A stretch of DNA of 34,718 bases from assembly GCA_026983715.1 (NCBI GenBank), contig JALSTM010000234.1:1-34718 (forward strand), written 5' to 3'. Below are positions 22,932 to 31,153 of this stretch, piece by piece; position 1 is the stretch's first letter; the number at the start of each line of letters is the position of its first letter. The notes beneath the pieces are model-generated. The model searched no databases and was not told the DNA's origin. It was given only the letters and a program-made list of their open reading frames with translations. Both the position numbers and the translations under genes were made by a program. Origin of the DNA: Desulfobacterales bacterium. Lineage in GTDB: Bacteria > Desulfobacterota > Syntrophobacteria > B119-G9.

Positions 22932-25187
22932 ATGAAATACCCCTTTGACCTTAAGAAAGCAGAAAAAATCTTGGAAAAGAAAAAAAAGCAACTTGGAAGG
23001 GGCCTATCTTACGCAGAAAAAGTCCTTTTTTTGCACGAAACGAAAGAATCTGCGTCCCGTATTCTTAAGCGCGGTAGCGACCAGATCGAGTTAAAACCCG
23101 ACAGGGTTGCAATGCAGGATGCAACTGCTCAAATGGCCATGCTTCAATTTATTCAGGCAGGTTCAAAGCGTACTCACGTCCCTGCAACAATCCACTGTGA
23201 TCACCTTTTGAGGGCAAGCAGGGGGGCGGAGGAGGATCTCAGGGAGGCCTTAGAGAGCAACAGGGATATTTACAATTTTCTGGCTTCCGCAGCAAAGAAG
23301 TATGGGATAGGCTTTTGGGGGCCAGGATCGGGAATAATACACCAGGTTATTTTTGAGAATTATGCAACTCCTGGCATGATGATGATTGGTACGGATTCTC
23401 ACACACCCAATGCCGGGGGGCTTGGAATGATTGCAATCGGCGTTGGAGGGCTGGATGCTGCGGAAGTGATGTCAGGCCTTTCATGGGAAACCACTAATCC
23501 TTTTCTTGTCGGGGTAAAGCTAAAGGGAAAATTGGCCGGCTGGGCCACCGCCAAGGATGTGATTCTTGAGATGCTAAGGATATTTACCGTTAAAGGGGGA
23601 ACGGGAAAGATCTTTGAATATTTTGGAGAAGGGGCAAAAACACTTTCAGCCACACAAAAAGCCACCATAACTAACATGGGGGCAGAGCTCGGAGCCACCA
23701 CGTCGGTATTTGTTTACGACGAATCCATGGATAAGTATCTGAGAAACGTTGGGCGAGAAGATGATGCGGACTGGGCTAGATCCGTGGCTGATGTTCTGAG
23801 GCAGGATGATATATGTGAGCGGGATCCCGAAAGGGTTTTCGATGAAATAATTGAGATCGATCTTTCGGAAATAGAACCAGCACATGCCGGGCCCGACACC
23901 CCTGACAGTGTTATAAGGGTTCGCGATTTCAGAGAAGTTATGAAGAAGGAGAAATGGCCGGAGAAGGTATCCGCGGTTCTGCTTGGTTCCTGTACAAACT
24001 CATCTTATTCGGATCTTTGTGCAGCGGCAGACATCCTTGAGCAAGCAGAAAAGCACGGATTGAAAGCCAGTACCCCTTTTCTCCTATCGCCCGGATCGAG
24101 GCAGGTTTTTGAAACGGTCAAGCGGGATGGAATTCTTGATAAAATTGTTAGATCTGGCGCAACCGTGCTTGCGGCATCATGTGGCCCATGTATAGGACAG
24201 TGGGACAGGAAGGACGTGAAAAAAGGGATCCCCAATTGTCTCTTTACAACGTTTAACAGGAATTTCAGAGGGCGTAACGATGCCAATCCTGAAACAAAAG
24301 CCTTTCTAACTTCACCAGTTATGGCTGCATGCCTGGCTGTATCAGGGGACCCGGGGTTTGATCCGTCAAGGGATTCTCTCGTAGGTTCGGACGGCATTGA
24401 GTTCAAGCTGTCACCCCCAATAGTTCCAGATCTTCCTGAGAAGGGAATGGTGATAAACAAAGAAGGTTACATTCCGCCTGCAGAAGATGCAGAAGATGTG
24501 GAGATTAACATAAATCCAGAATCAGATAGAATTGAGCTATTGGAACCTTTTGAACCTTGGGATGGAAAAGATTTTATTGACCTTCCAGTACTTGTTAAAA
24601 CGAAGGGTAAAACTACCACTGACCATATTTCCCCCGGCGGAAAGTGGTTGAGATACAGAGGCCACCTTAGAAACATTTCAAGAAATTTCCTCCAGGGAGC
24701 CGTTAATGCTTTTACCGGTGAAGTGGGGCATGGAACAAATGTTTTCACCGGAGAAAAGGGAGCGTCATTTTATGAACTAGCACTTATTTACAGGGAAAAA
24801 ACAGGTGGTTTCGTTATTGTGGGAGATGAAAACTACGGGGAAGGATCCAGCAGGGAACATGCAGCCATGACACCGAGGTTCCTCGGGGCCAAAGCAGTAA
24901 TTGCTAGGTCATTTGCCAGAATACACGAGGCGAACTTGAAAAAACAGGGAATTCTGCCTCTTACGTTTTTGGACAAGGAAGATTACGATTTGATTGAAGA
25001 ATATGATCGCGTTTCAATCGTTGAATTAAACGAACTGAAACCAGGAAAGCCTGTAAAGTGCATTGTGAAAAAACAAAGCGGTAAAAGAGTTGAGATTTTG
25101 CTAAGACATTCTCTTTCAGAGAAACAAATAACGTGGTTCAAGGAGGGTTCTGCCTTAAATACGCTGAGGAAAGGGCACTTTGACTAA
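22932..25187 (+). CDS. acn: Aconitate hydratase
   Basis: A 751-residue aconitase that interconverts citrate and isocitrate through cis-aconitate in the cytoplasm. The three [4Fe-4S] ligands are visible: C354 in LLGSCTNSSY, and C417/C420 in AASCGPCIGQW. The substrate-binding GTDSHTPNAGGLG (near 152) and the swivel-domain loop GEGSSREHAAMTPRFLG near the C-terminus are intact. Length and the N-terminal MKYPFDLKKAEKIL style fit the shorter mitochondrial/Aquifex-like aconitase, not the ~890-residue AcnA. The ATG has GAGG upstream. It implies a TCA-cycle or glutamate-forming branch. No citrate synthase or isocitrate dehydrogenase is adjacent. Confidence 0.96.
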   Translation: MKYPFDLKKAEKILEKKKKQLGRGLSYAEKVLFLHETKESASRILKRGSDQIELKPDRVAMQDATAQMAMLQFIQAGSKRTHVPATIHCDHLLRASRGAEEDLREALESNRDIYNFLASAAKKYGIGFWGPGSGIIHQVIFENYATPGMMMIGTDSHTPNAGGLGMIAIGVGGLDAAEVMSGLSWETTNPFLVGVKLKGKLAGWATAKDVILEMLRIFTVKGGTGKIFEYFGEGAKTLSATQKATITNMGAELGATTSVFVYDESMDKYLRNVGREDDADWARSVADVLRQDDICERDPERVFDEIIEIDLSEIEPAHAGPDTPDSVIRVRDFREVMKKEKWPEKVSAVLLGSCTNSSYSDLCAAADILEQAEKHGLKASTPFLLSPGSRQVFETVKRDGILDKIVRSGATVLAASCGPCIGQWDRKDVKKGIPNCLFTTFNRNFRGRNDANPETKAFLTSPVMAACLAVSGDPGFDPSRDSLVGSDGIEFKLSPPIVPDLPEKGMVINKEGYIPPAEDAEDVEININPESDRIELLEPFEPWDGKDFIDLPVLVKTKGKTTTDHISPGGKWLRYRGHLRNISRNFLQGAVNAFTGEVGHGTNVFTGEKGASFYELALIYREKTGGFVIVGDENYGEGSSREHAAMTPRFLGAKAVIARSFARIHEANLKKQGILPLTFLDKEDYDLIEEYDRVSIVELNELKPGKPVKCIVKKQSGKRVEILLRHSLSEKQITWFKEGSALNTLRKGHFD

Positions 25188-25223
25188 TTACTTTGTTTGA
25201 CAATGGAAGCTTCTTGCACGTTA

Positions 25224-25257
25224 TGCCGGATTTCTGATCCAGTCGATTGATCCGGCA
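25224..25257. repeat. Inverted repeat downstream of aconitase
   Basis: TGCCGGAT/ATCCGGCA, 8 bp perfect, 18-base spacing, 37 bases after the acn stop. It could end the acn transcript (no T tract follows) or be half of a dispersed repeat, since a REP-like hairpin ATTCC...GGAAT with GCTTCGCTCCGGCCGGAATG follows at about 25282-25313. Confidence 0.5.
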
Positions 25258-25617
25258 TCCAGCTAGAGAATCCTAGATTCCAGCTCTACGCTTCGCTCCG
25301 GCCGGAATGACGGTTTTTGAGTTCTGCTCGTCCTACTTGTTTAATTGATTTGGTAGTCCTAAGAAATCGGAATTAATCAGAGCTTCCAAAAAATGAACCA
25401 CCTCCTTCGCTTGAGACGTCCAAGTTAAACGTTGGCGGGTTTTACAGGGAAAGCCAAGTGAGCAAGAAAGAGTATTGCGGTCTTCGAGTTAGATATCACA
25501 CATAATCTTGAATCCGCGACGAAACTTTATAGCTAATTTGTATAACATGTTTAAATTGCTTATTATTGGCCCCATGGCCAGGGTGGATTATTCTTCACCT
25601 TGTCAAGCAATCTTTTT

Positions 25618-25696
25618 ACGCCCTGCGGGTCGTCCACCCGTACCACATCTTTGGCGTCATAGCCTGCCGGACATAGGGTACTTCAGTCCGCTGGGC
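25618..25696 (-). other. Two compound hairpins, possible structured RNA
   Basis: On the minus strand, hairpin 1 pairs GCC...GGC (25694-25696 with 25662-25664) and CGGAC/GTCCG (25686-25690 with 25668-25672) around a TGAAGTACCCTAT loop. Hairpin 2 pairs ACGCC/GGCGT and inside it CGGGT/ACCCG (25626-25640) with a 5-base loop. Both stems are GC-rich in AT-rich surroundings. Together with the palindromes just 5' of them on the same strand they could be one ~350-nt RNA, for example a transposon-associated RNA. I cannot name a class. Confidence 0.35.
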
Positions 25697-25806
25697 TCTT
25701 CCTTGCACCTGTGGCGCGGGTGAACGATCACGGATTCAGGACAATGTCTCTTAGCCTTTGGTGCAACGATAAGCAGGCTTTGTAGTGGATTAATATAAGC
25801 GTGAGA

Positions 25807-25968
25807 GAAACCGATAAATCGGTCTTGATATACTCTTTGATGTCTCTGCCCACTGTTAAAACAGTGGGTTAAAGGGCAAATGCTGTGCTGGTGATATGCA
25901 AGGTAGACCACGGTTTCAACCGTGGGTATAGGTAGCATACCTACCGCAGAAACCGATTTATCGGTTTC
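25807..25968. mobile_element. MITE-like element with 17-bp terminal inverted repeats
   Basis: The 17-mer GAAACCGATAAATCGGT at 25807-25823 recurs inverted at 25952-25968. Each end is itself palindromic. Between them lie CCCACTGTT/AACAGTGGG (25849-25868), CCACGGTT/AACCGTGG (25908-25925) and GGTAG/CTACC (25931-25945). The 162-base size and lack of coding suggest a non-autonomous element or the end of an IS200/IS605-like element. No target duplication is evident. It lies five bases from the stop of the RdgC-like gene. Confidence 0.5.
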
Positions 25969-25973
25969 CCACA

Positions 25974-27095
25974 TCACCTAGGCCCTTCTTCTACCCATTT
26001 TTTTAGCTCGGGAATAACATCCCTTTCCCACGTTATTCCAAGCCGTATAGTCAAAAAGTGGTGATAAAGGAGGTCTATATATTTTAGAGCCTCCTCTATG
26101 AGATACATCTTCTCGAAGAACCGTCCCTCGGGATCGTCGTCGTGAAGCGAGGATGCAACTTTGGGGGTTTTTAGACCCTTAACTGCCCATAGCCTTGTAT
26201 CAAGAGTAAAAGAATACTTGTTTTCTCCGACGTTAATTTGATACTCCGCTTCCTTAATTTTCTTCCCTTCTCTCAATGCAGTCCTTGCTTCACTATGTGC
26301 CGCATCGGGCCCTGTGCAGCTCACTTTTTGTTTCTTCCCCTCTGTAACTTGTTCCAGGATAATCTTGTTACCCACGAAAAGCTCAAAATTGGTATCTTTT
26401 CCCATTGTTACGTTCCCCTCATGGGCATCGCTATAAAACCACAGCCAGATCAGGAATTCGGAGCCGAGAAAAATATCCTTGTTCAATTCTCGACTTTTAG
26501 ATGCAATGAGCCTTGAAAGGTGGTCCTTTTCCTGTTGGCCAAGTTGCTTGTTTTGGAGAGCAGATGTCAGTGCATCCAGCGGCTGTGGATATAGTTTAAA
26601 ATGTTCTTCAAAATGCTCTAGGAAAAGGTCTATTATTTTTTCCTGCGTTGAGCCGAATAGAAGGTACTTTGAAACAGGACTCCAGACCACTTCAAAGGCT
26701 CTTGGGCTAGGAAGAATCTGGCTCAGCAGTTTCAATTCAACGGCATCTTTAATGTCTCGCCAGTCGCTTGTGTGAGGGCGTCTTCCTTCGTGTTTCTTAC
26801 GGTATTCCACCTCTGCCTCGTGCAGAAACTGCTTGAATAGAGTCGTCGGAATTTTTCTCTCATCAACCCTGAAATTAAAGGTAACATATTCTCCCTTTTC
26901 GTAGTTTGCATAAGGGAACGAAGTATCAAACATGTTTTCGATGGATGCAAAACCTGTTGCTTGTTTCTGAAGGGGTTCAGGATCCTTAAACGCACCTTTC
27001 TTGAATACTTCTGCAAGGAATGACGCAAGATCGGATTCCACGGGACTTTCAACGCTGAATCGTACAAAAGTTGACGTGGAAGAGAAAATAGGCAT
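25974..27095 (-). CDS. RdgC-like protein (recombination-associated)
   Basis: A 373-residue soluble protein. Several stretches resemble RdgC: LKLLSQILPSPRAFEVVWSP and YLLFGSTQEKIIDLFLEHFEEHF near 121-166, the GSEFLIWLWF segment at 211-220, and YSFTLDTRLWAVKGLKTPK near 290-315. RdgC of E. coli (~300 residues) is a ring-shaped dimer that binds double-stranded DNA and limits RecA action. This protein is longer, with a more divergent N-terminus. Similarity is by memory of patterns, so the family may be a distinct RdgC relative. The small Arg-rich gene lies 168 bases upstream on the same strand. Confidence 0.6.
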   Translation of the reverse strand: MPIFSSTSTFVRFSVESPVESDLASFLAEVFKKGAFKDPEPLQKQATGFASIENMFDTSFPYANYEKGEYVTFNFRVDERKIPTTLFKQFLHEAEVEYRKKHEGRRPHTSDWRDIKDAVELKLLSQILPSPRAFEVVWSPVSKYLLFGSTQEKIIDLFLEHFEEHFKLYPQPLDALTSALQNKQLGQQEKDHLSRLIASKSRELNKDIFLGSEFLIWLWFYSDAHEGNVTMGKDTNFELFVGNKIILEQVTEGKKQKVSCTGPDAAHSEARTALREGKKIKEAEYQINVGENKYSFTLDTRLWAVKGLKTPKVASSLHDDDPEGRFFEKMYLIEEALKYIDLLYHHFLTIRLGITWERDVIPELKKWVEEGPR

Positions 27096-27136
27096 CTTAT
27101 TTCACTTTCTTTGTCAAATGCTCAATTTGCCAATAC

Positions 27137-27236
27137 GGTGGTCCTGCGGAACTTCCATATCTCCACTGGCCTCTTGTTTCTATGGTTCTTTTCTAAAACA
27201 GAAGTCCGTCAAGACATCCCGATGGTTCGGACCACC
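27137..27236. repeat. Imperfect inverted repeat between the small Arg-rich gene and the RdgC-like gene
   Basis: GGTGGTCCTGCGGAAC (27137-27152) pairs with GTTCGGACCACC (27225-27236), with four extra bases in the left arm. The ~70-base loop has no gene. It may be a transcript end for the Arg-rich gene on the minus strand or a small repeat element. Confidence 0.4.
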
Positions 27237-27263
27237 AATAATTCGATGTTAACCTTACTAGCA

Positions 27264-27428
27264 TTATTCTTGTGGCTGTTCCTGTTCCGGTTTTACCTCA
27301 CTCTGGGACGGAGCCGGATTTTCAGAAGGTGGTAACAGCCCCTTAGCTCGTAACTTGAGCCGTTTTCTACGTCTTCTTCTCCTTCGTTCCAGTTCTCTTC
27401 TTCTTTCAATCTTCTTGTGTCTTGCCAT
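27264..27428 (-). CDS. Tiny Arg-rich protein, 54 residues
   Basis: An ORF of 54 codons on the minus strand, start at 27428 and TAA at 27266-27264, with a near-perfect ribosome site AGGAGGAG. The N-terminal half is extremely basic (MARHKKIERRRELERRRRRR, seven consecutive Arg at 15-21) and the C-terminal half is Pro/Glu/Gln-rich and acidic (residues 33-54). The charge split resembles small RNA- or ribosome-associated proteins, but I recognise no family. It was missed by length-limited gene calling. Expected role: nucleic-acid binding (inference from charge only). Confidence 0.7.
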   Translation of the reverse strand: MARHKKIERRRELERRRRRRRKRLKLRAKGLLPPSENPAPSQSEVKPEQEQPQE

Positions 27429-27608
27429 AGTCTGTTTCTCCTCCTAACGGCACTCTTCCAATTTCATTTGGTTCACCAGTCAAAAATCCGCTTTCTTTTT
27501 TTCTTGTTGAACAAGGCAATTTATCGAAAGAGAAGTTTGGAGTCAATGATTATGTGATTTAGATCCATATTTCTATGGAGAGCTACCTGGTAAGGAGAGT
27601 TTCTGCTC
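27429..27608. other. Divergent intergenic region
   Basis: Together with the short ORF at 27609 this makes a 320-base gap between divergent genes. It is AT-rich and should hold promoters for the Arg-rich gene (minus) and for the kinase-like gene (plus). I see no clear promoter boxes or operator. Confidence 0.35.
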
Positions 27609-27737
27609 GTGAATCATATCTCTAAGGGTTTTTTAGTGTTGCGTTCTGTTGGCGAAAATATTAGATTAACTCAGGATGAAGAAGGTATTAAAAGTGAGAT
27701 TAATGCCCTGCCGGAGCACTGTCCAATTTTTACGTAG
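27609..27737 (+). CDS. Possible short upstream ORF, 42 residues
   Basis: A GTG-started frame of 42 codons ending in TAG at 27735-27737, preceded by AAGGAGAG nine bases before the start. The stop is followed directly by the AGAGGAGA ribosome site of the next gene (11 bases to its ATG). The peptide (VNHISKGFLVLRSVGENIRL...) has no recognisable domain. Good ribosome site and tight linkage argue for translation; small size and lack of homology argue against. It may be a leader peptide. Confidence 0.35.
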   Translation: MNHISKGFLVLRSVGENIRLTQDEEGIKSEINALPEHCPIFT

Positions 27738-27748
27738 AGGAGATAACC

Positions 27749-28369
27749 ATGGCTGTAATTACGATTAGTAAGGAATTTGCCACGGATAGTCAGGAAGTTG
27801 CAGCTAAATTGGCGGCAAAATTGGGTTATGAGTATATTGGGAAGAGGTTGGTATCGGAAATTGCAAAGCAGCTTAACATTTCGGAAGCAGAAGCTGAAAC
27901 CTTCCGAAAAACTCACCAGAGCCGCATGCTCAGGTTCCTTGACCGCTATACATGTTCTGTGGTTCAAAGGGTCGTGGGGCGAGAGTACAGTTGCCTCGAT
28001 GATAAGAAGTATTTTGAAGTTACCAAGAAACTTGTTGAGAATTTATACGAGGCTGACAATGTTATAATTCTTGGCTGGGGCGGACAGTGCATACTTCGGG
28101 GAAAGCCAAGGGCTTTCCATGTGCGCTTGATTAGAGATCTTGACTCAAAAATTAAGAAGGTGATGCAACGCTTCAAAGTTGATGAGAAAAAGGCGAAGGA
28201 AATTATTGAAAGAGAAGAGAAGGACTCGAGGGAATACATAAAACACTTTTTCAAGGCCAACTGGAATGACCCTAATCTTTATGATCTGGTCGTTGACATG
28301 ACTAAGAACACCCCCGATCAAGCAGTTCAACTAATAATCGAGGGATTGCGAAAGAAGGTAGGTATCTAG
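27749..28369 (+). CDS. Cytidylate-kinase-like protein with an altered P-loop
   Basis: A 206-residue protein of the cytidylate kinase-like family (Pfam PF13189 type): ITISKEFATDSQEVAAKLA at the N-terminus, YIGKRLVSEIAKQL, VIILGWGGQCIL, FHVRLIRDLDSKIKKVMQRF, and DLVVDMTKNTPDQAVQLI. In relatives the N-terminus reads ISREYGSGGREIA, so the glycine-rich phosphate loop has become FATDSQE here and nucleotide binding is doubtful. The family is frequent in anaerobes and its substrate is unknown; these proteins are not the essential Cmk. It ends 15 bases from the convergent CBS gene. Confidence 0.8.
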   Translation: MAVITISKEFATDSQEVAAKLAAKLGYEYIGKRLVSEIAKQLNISEAEAETFRKTHQSRMLRFLDRYTCSVVQRVVGREYSCLDDKKYFEVTKKLVENLYEADNVIILGWGGQCILRGKPRAFHVRLIRDLDSKIKKVMQRFKVDEKKAKEIIEREEKDSREYIKHFFKANWNDPNLYDLVVDMTKNTPDQAVQLIIEGLRKKVGI

Positions 28370-28384
28370 AACACTGAAACCGCA

Positions 28385-29284
28385 CTAGCTGTGATCATCA
28401 ACCTTGATTCGGCTACTCACGCAGGCCCTGCATGAGCCAGATTTAAGCCTTGCTGCATCCGAGAGCGAAAATACTCCGACGATTTTCTGATGGGTATCCC
28501 TGTGTACAAACAATCTATGTACCTCGGAGAAAATCATTTTCCTGATTGCTTCTTCCAGTAGATCTTCTTCGTCACAGGACTTAACTGGGCTGGACATGAT
28601 AAGCTTAGCAGGAATATCAGCCGAAATTCCGTGCTTGTAGGCAAGAATAAGGTCGGTTTTTGAGACTACACCAGCGGGATACGAATTTTGATCTTTTATC
28701 AGAACCGCTCCGAAACGATACACAGACAATCCTTCCATGATCTGCATAAGAGTTTCATTATCTCTGAAGCTTTTAACGTTTGTTGTCATAACATCCTTTA
28801 CCCTGTATTGGATCTGCCTTTTTGTTTCGGCAGGTTTTTTCCTTGAAAAATGACTGTATTCGCAACCATGGCAGTACCTATAAAGTAGACCCACAATATC
28901 AGGATAGGCTAGTATACCGACAGCTTCCCCATCTTCCCTTTCTCTAACGTACAGGCGATAAATGCCCCTCGATTTCATTCTGTCAAGTGCAACTTCCAGG
29001 GATTCGTCAGGCTTGCAAAAAAGTGGTGGGGAACTCATGATACCCTCTACGGGGGATTCCAGTGGTAGCCCCGCGTAGTATGCTCCCATTACATCTGTTT
29101 TAGAGACAACCCCCACAGGTTTGTTATCGCGAGAAGTGGTGAGAAGAGCGTTCACTTTGTACTTGATGAAAAGATTAATTGTTTTGGCAATATTTTCCTC
29201 CTTTGGGATCCATATCACCTGTCTTCGCATTGCTTCCTTTACCGACAGATGCGAGAGGATGGTTTTTTTTGTTAGTGTAGCCAC
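28385..29284 (-). CDS. Four-CBS-domain protein with Cys motifs
   Basis: A 299-residue protein with two tandem CBS pairs (about residues 10-130 and 160-280). CBS marks include VNALLTTSRDNKPVGVVSKTDVM, RLYVREREDGEAVGILAYPDIVG, and FGAVLIKDQNSYPAGVVSKTDLI. CBS pairs usually bind adenosine nucleotides and regulate a partner. Between the pairs lies a CHGCEYSHFSRKK segment and near the end GSCRACVSSRIK, two CxxC motifs that could bind a metal or cluster together. It follows the smaller CBS gene by 17 bases as an operon. It is regulatory by inference, with no enzymatic domain. Confidence 0.85.
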   Translation of the reverse strand: MATLTKKTILSHLSVKEAMRRQVIWIPKEENIAKTINLFIKYKVNALLTTSRDNKPVGVVSKTDVMGAYYAGLPLESPVEGIMSSPPLFCKPDESLEVALDRMKSRGIYRLYVREREDGEAVGILAYPDIVGLLYRYCHGCEYSHFSRKKPAETKRQIQYRVKDVMTTNVKSFRDNETLMQIMEGLSVYRFGAVLIKDQNSYPAGVVSKTDLILAYKHGISADIPAKLIMSSPVKSCDEEDLLEEAIRKMIFSEVHRLFVHRDTHQKIVGVFSLSDAARLKSGSCRACVSSRIKVDDHS

Positions 29285-29301
29285 GGTTGGGAAACCTCTT
29301 T

Positions 29302-29769
29302 CTACATGAGCTTCTCAACGAGATGGTAAAAAAGGTTTGAAATGTAAATGATGCCGAGAATATCTTCACCTTCTACAACCGGTATCCTTCTTATGTGCTT
29401 TTTGATCATGATGTCCAGAATCATCATAAGGTGTGTATCAGGTGAAACGGTGATCACATCCGTTGTCATTATGTCTCCTACAAAAATTGATTTTGCCCGG
29501 TCGCAAGCATGTTCTACCAGCCCTTCGATATCTATGTCTTCCATCATCCCCCAGATGTGGATGTGCTTTGGGCGAATGAAAAGGAGTATATCGTACATTG
29601 AGAGCATTCCGACCAGTTTATTGTTTTTGTCAGTCACCATCATACCAAAGACTTTTTGCTTTTCTTCTTCTGTGGCTTTCCTGAAAAGTTTAACCGCCTC
29701 GGCGATGGTATTTTCCGGAGAAAGGGTGTGAAAACTTGTCGTCATTACGTCTCTTGCAGAGTTTTTCAT
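29302..29769 (-). CDS. Single CBS-pair protein
   Basis: I chose the ATG at 29769 (155 residues, MKNSARDVMTT) because GGGGG lies five bases ahead; the in-frame ATG at 29781 would put that G run inside the gene. The protein is one CBS pair: ARDVMTTSFHTLSPENTIAEAVKLF, KLVGMLSMYDIL, VGDIMTTDVITVSPDTHLMMILDIM and RRIPVVEGEDILGIIYISNL. Likely binds an adenine nucleotide and regulates a partner. It is first in the two-gene CBS operon. The upstream 265 bases to the DnaJ gene contain no gene; TTGACA at about 29969 could serve the plus-strand gene weakly. Confidence 0.85.
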   Translation of the reverse strand: MKNSARDVMTTSFHTLSPENTIAEAVKLFRKATEEEKQKVFGMMVTDKNNKLVGMLSMYDILLFIRPKHIHIWGMMEDIDIEGLVEHACDRAKSIFVGDIMTTDVITVSPDTHLMMILDIMIKKHIRRIPVVEGEDILGIIYISNLFYHLVEKLM

Positions 29770-30046
29770 TCGAACCCCCATTCTGCATGTGCGTCACAAC
29801 GATGCGCGGAAACAACTCTTACTTTACCCAATGTTTGCCGTGAATGTGGCATGAGCGTTTTCGCCAATTGGAACTACGTTGTTGTCGAAAAAGGTACCTA
29901 TCTTTGTGTGGCTGATTCTCTTTCACTAACATTAACAGGTGTCTTTATCAATAGTTCTATGCATTAATTGACACTAACGGGGTGAAATGTTAGTAAGTTA
30001 CTGCTAAAATTCTGGTGAACCAGGCGTATATCATTGGTAAAAAACT

Positions 30047-30514
30047 ATGGAAAAGTGGAAAAAATGGCTCTGGATAATTGCAATAATATACTGGTTGATG
30101 CCGTTTGACCTCTTTTCTGATTTTCATCTCGGGATCGGATGGATTGATGATCTCTTAATCGGCCTTGCCTGTTACTATCTCTGGCAGCATATAAAAGCGA
30201 GGAGCCAATACGAAAAAGAATACTCCTATTACCAAAACCAAGGTGAGTATTCCTCGTCGTGGGAAACAGGGGGTGGTTTTAATCAAGGTGCCTCCAACGA
30301 AAGTAATCGGGCACAAAAAGACCCTTATGAAATACTTGGAGTGGACCGTGGCGCAACAATCGAGGAGATAAAAAGGGCGTATCATCGTAAAGCGGCAAAG
30401 TATCATCCTGATAAGGTTTCTCATCTTGGTGAAGAATTCCGAGAACTTGCCGAGGAGAAGTTCAAGGAGATAAACTGGGCCTTTGAGACGTTGAAATCGG
30501 GAAGGGAAGTGTAG
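30047..30514 (+). CDS. Membrane-anchored DUF1232/J-domain protein
   Basis: A 155-residue protein. Residues 1-50 resemble the YkvA/DUF1232 domain, with hydrophobic helices around [28 protein letters not shown] polar linker (51-90) follows. Residues 92-152 form a J domain ([25 protein letters not shown]) with the catalytic HPD motif in KYHPDKV. It should recruit DnaK to the membrane through the HPD loop. There is no Gly/Phe or zinc-finger region, so it is a specialised type III J protein. Similar fusions are known in proteobacteria. It is followed after 51 bases by the 4Fe-4S gene. Confidence 0.85.
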   Translation: MEKWKKWLWIIAIIYWLMPFDLFSDFHLGIGWIDDLLIGLACYYLWQHIKARSQYEKEYSYYQNQGEYSSSWETGGGFNQGASNESNRAQKDPYEILGVDRGATIEEIKRAYHRKAAKYHPDKVSHLGEEFRELAEEKFKEINWAFETLKSGREV

Positions 30515-30565
30515 CCCTTGTCGTGTTGGCCCAAAAATTCGGATAAATTTAACGTAGGTGTTTAA

Positions 30566-31153
30566 ATGGGCATAAGAAACTATTCTTACAAATTGATCAA
30601 TATCGAATGCTTACCCACGTCGGTTCACTTTAACCTTATCATGAATTTTGAGGATGACATATCGGAACTCCTTCCTTACATAGCAGCACGGCTACCGGGA
30701 TGTACCTATATCCATGGGACGAATGTTATCAATTACCCGGAGAAGTACCATATAATTGCTATTAAACCAAAGGAAATAACCATAACCAGGATAAAAGACA
30801 GCAGAGAGGCGAAAGAAATCTGCGAACACTGGAAGAACTTTATCAACGAAACAGAAAAAATGCGTGGTTCTATCTCCCCGGTTTACGAAAAAAAGCTTGA
30901 GATTGGTCCTCTGGACGTGTTTAAAGCGTTACCCGGTACAAATTGCGGAGAGTGCGGTTTACCTACGTGCTTGGCCTTTGCCGCAGCAGTAGTGAAGAGA
31001 GAAGCGGATATTAGCGAATGCGAGCCGTTTTTCAAGGAAGTCGACCCGGAGCTACGGCAAGGGCTTATGGAAAGGTTAGAACAGGCTGGCCTCGTGGAAC
31101 GTGGAATAGCCAGAAACGAGAGGGAATTAAATGAAAGATCGAAGTCCGGATGA
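30566..31153 (+). CDS. 4Fe-4S protein with a CFeSP-like C-terminal cluster domain
   Basis: A 195-residue protein. The first ~100 residues form an unassigned alpha/beta domain (MNFEDDISELLPYIAARLPG; IIAIKPKEITITRIKD). Residues 115-160 carry the 4Fe-4S domain found at the N-terminus of the corrinoid iron-sulfur protein and in RnfB (PF04060): LPGTNCGECGLPTCLAFAAAVV ... ISEC, with the CxxCx4C...C ligands. A cytoplasmic electron carrier or corrinoid-activation accessory is likely. It overlaps the next gene by 23 bases, so the two are translationally coupled. Family members occur in sulfate reducers, acetogens and methanogens. Confidence 0.8.
   Translation: MGIRNYSYKLINIECLPTSVHFNLIMNFEDDISELLPYIAARLPGCTYIHGTNVINYPEKYHIIAIKPKEITITRIKDSREAKEICEHWKNFINETEKMRGSISPVYEKKLEIGPLDVFKALPGTNCGECGLPTCLAFAAAVVKREADISECEPFFKEVDPELRQGLMERLEQAGLVERGIARNERELNERSKSG

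Larger units (their letters stand above)
25188..25973. other. Non-coding island rich in palindromes and repeats
   Basis: This 786-base gap holds no convincing gene. It contains a perfect inverted repeat after acn, a REP-like hairpin (about 25269-25313), two compound hairpins (25618-25696) and a 162-base element with matching ends (25807-25968), listed separately. A minus-strand frame of 106 codons (25657-25977) runs through the palindromes and is not a real gene by composition. On the minus strand a run ending DDPQGVKRLLDKVKNN...PWPWGQ (about 25567-25673) has a protein-like look but no start, so it could be a gene fragment. Confidence 0.5.

Noticed and set aside
25390-25405. ACCACCTCCTT resembling the 3' end of 16S rRNA
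   Set aside because: Only about 11 bases match and no rRNA structure surrounds it; chance similarity.
25657-25977. 106-residue minus-strand frame
   Set aside because: It runs through the palindromes of the MITE-like element and has no recognisable domain or good ribosome site.
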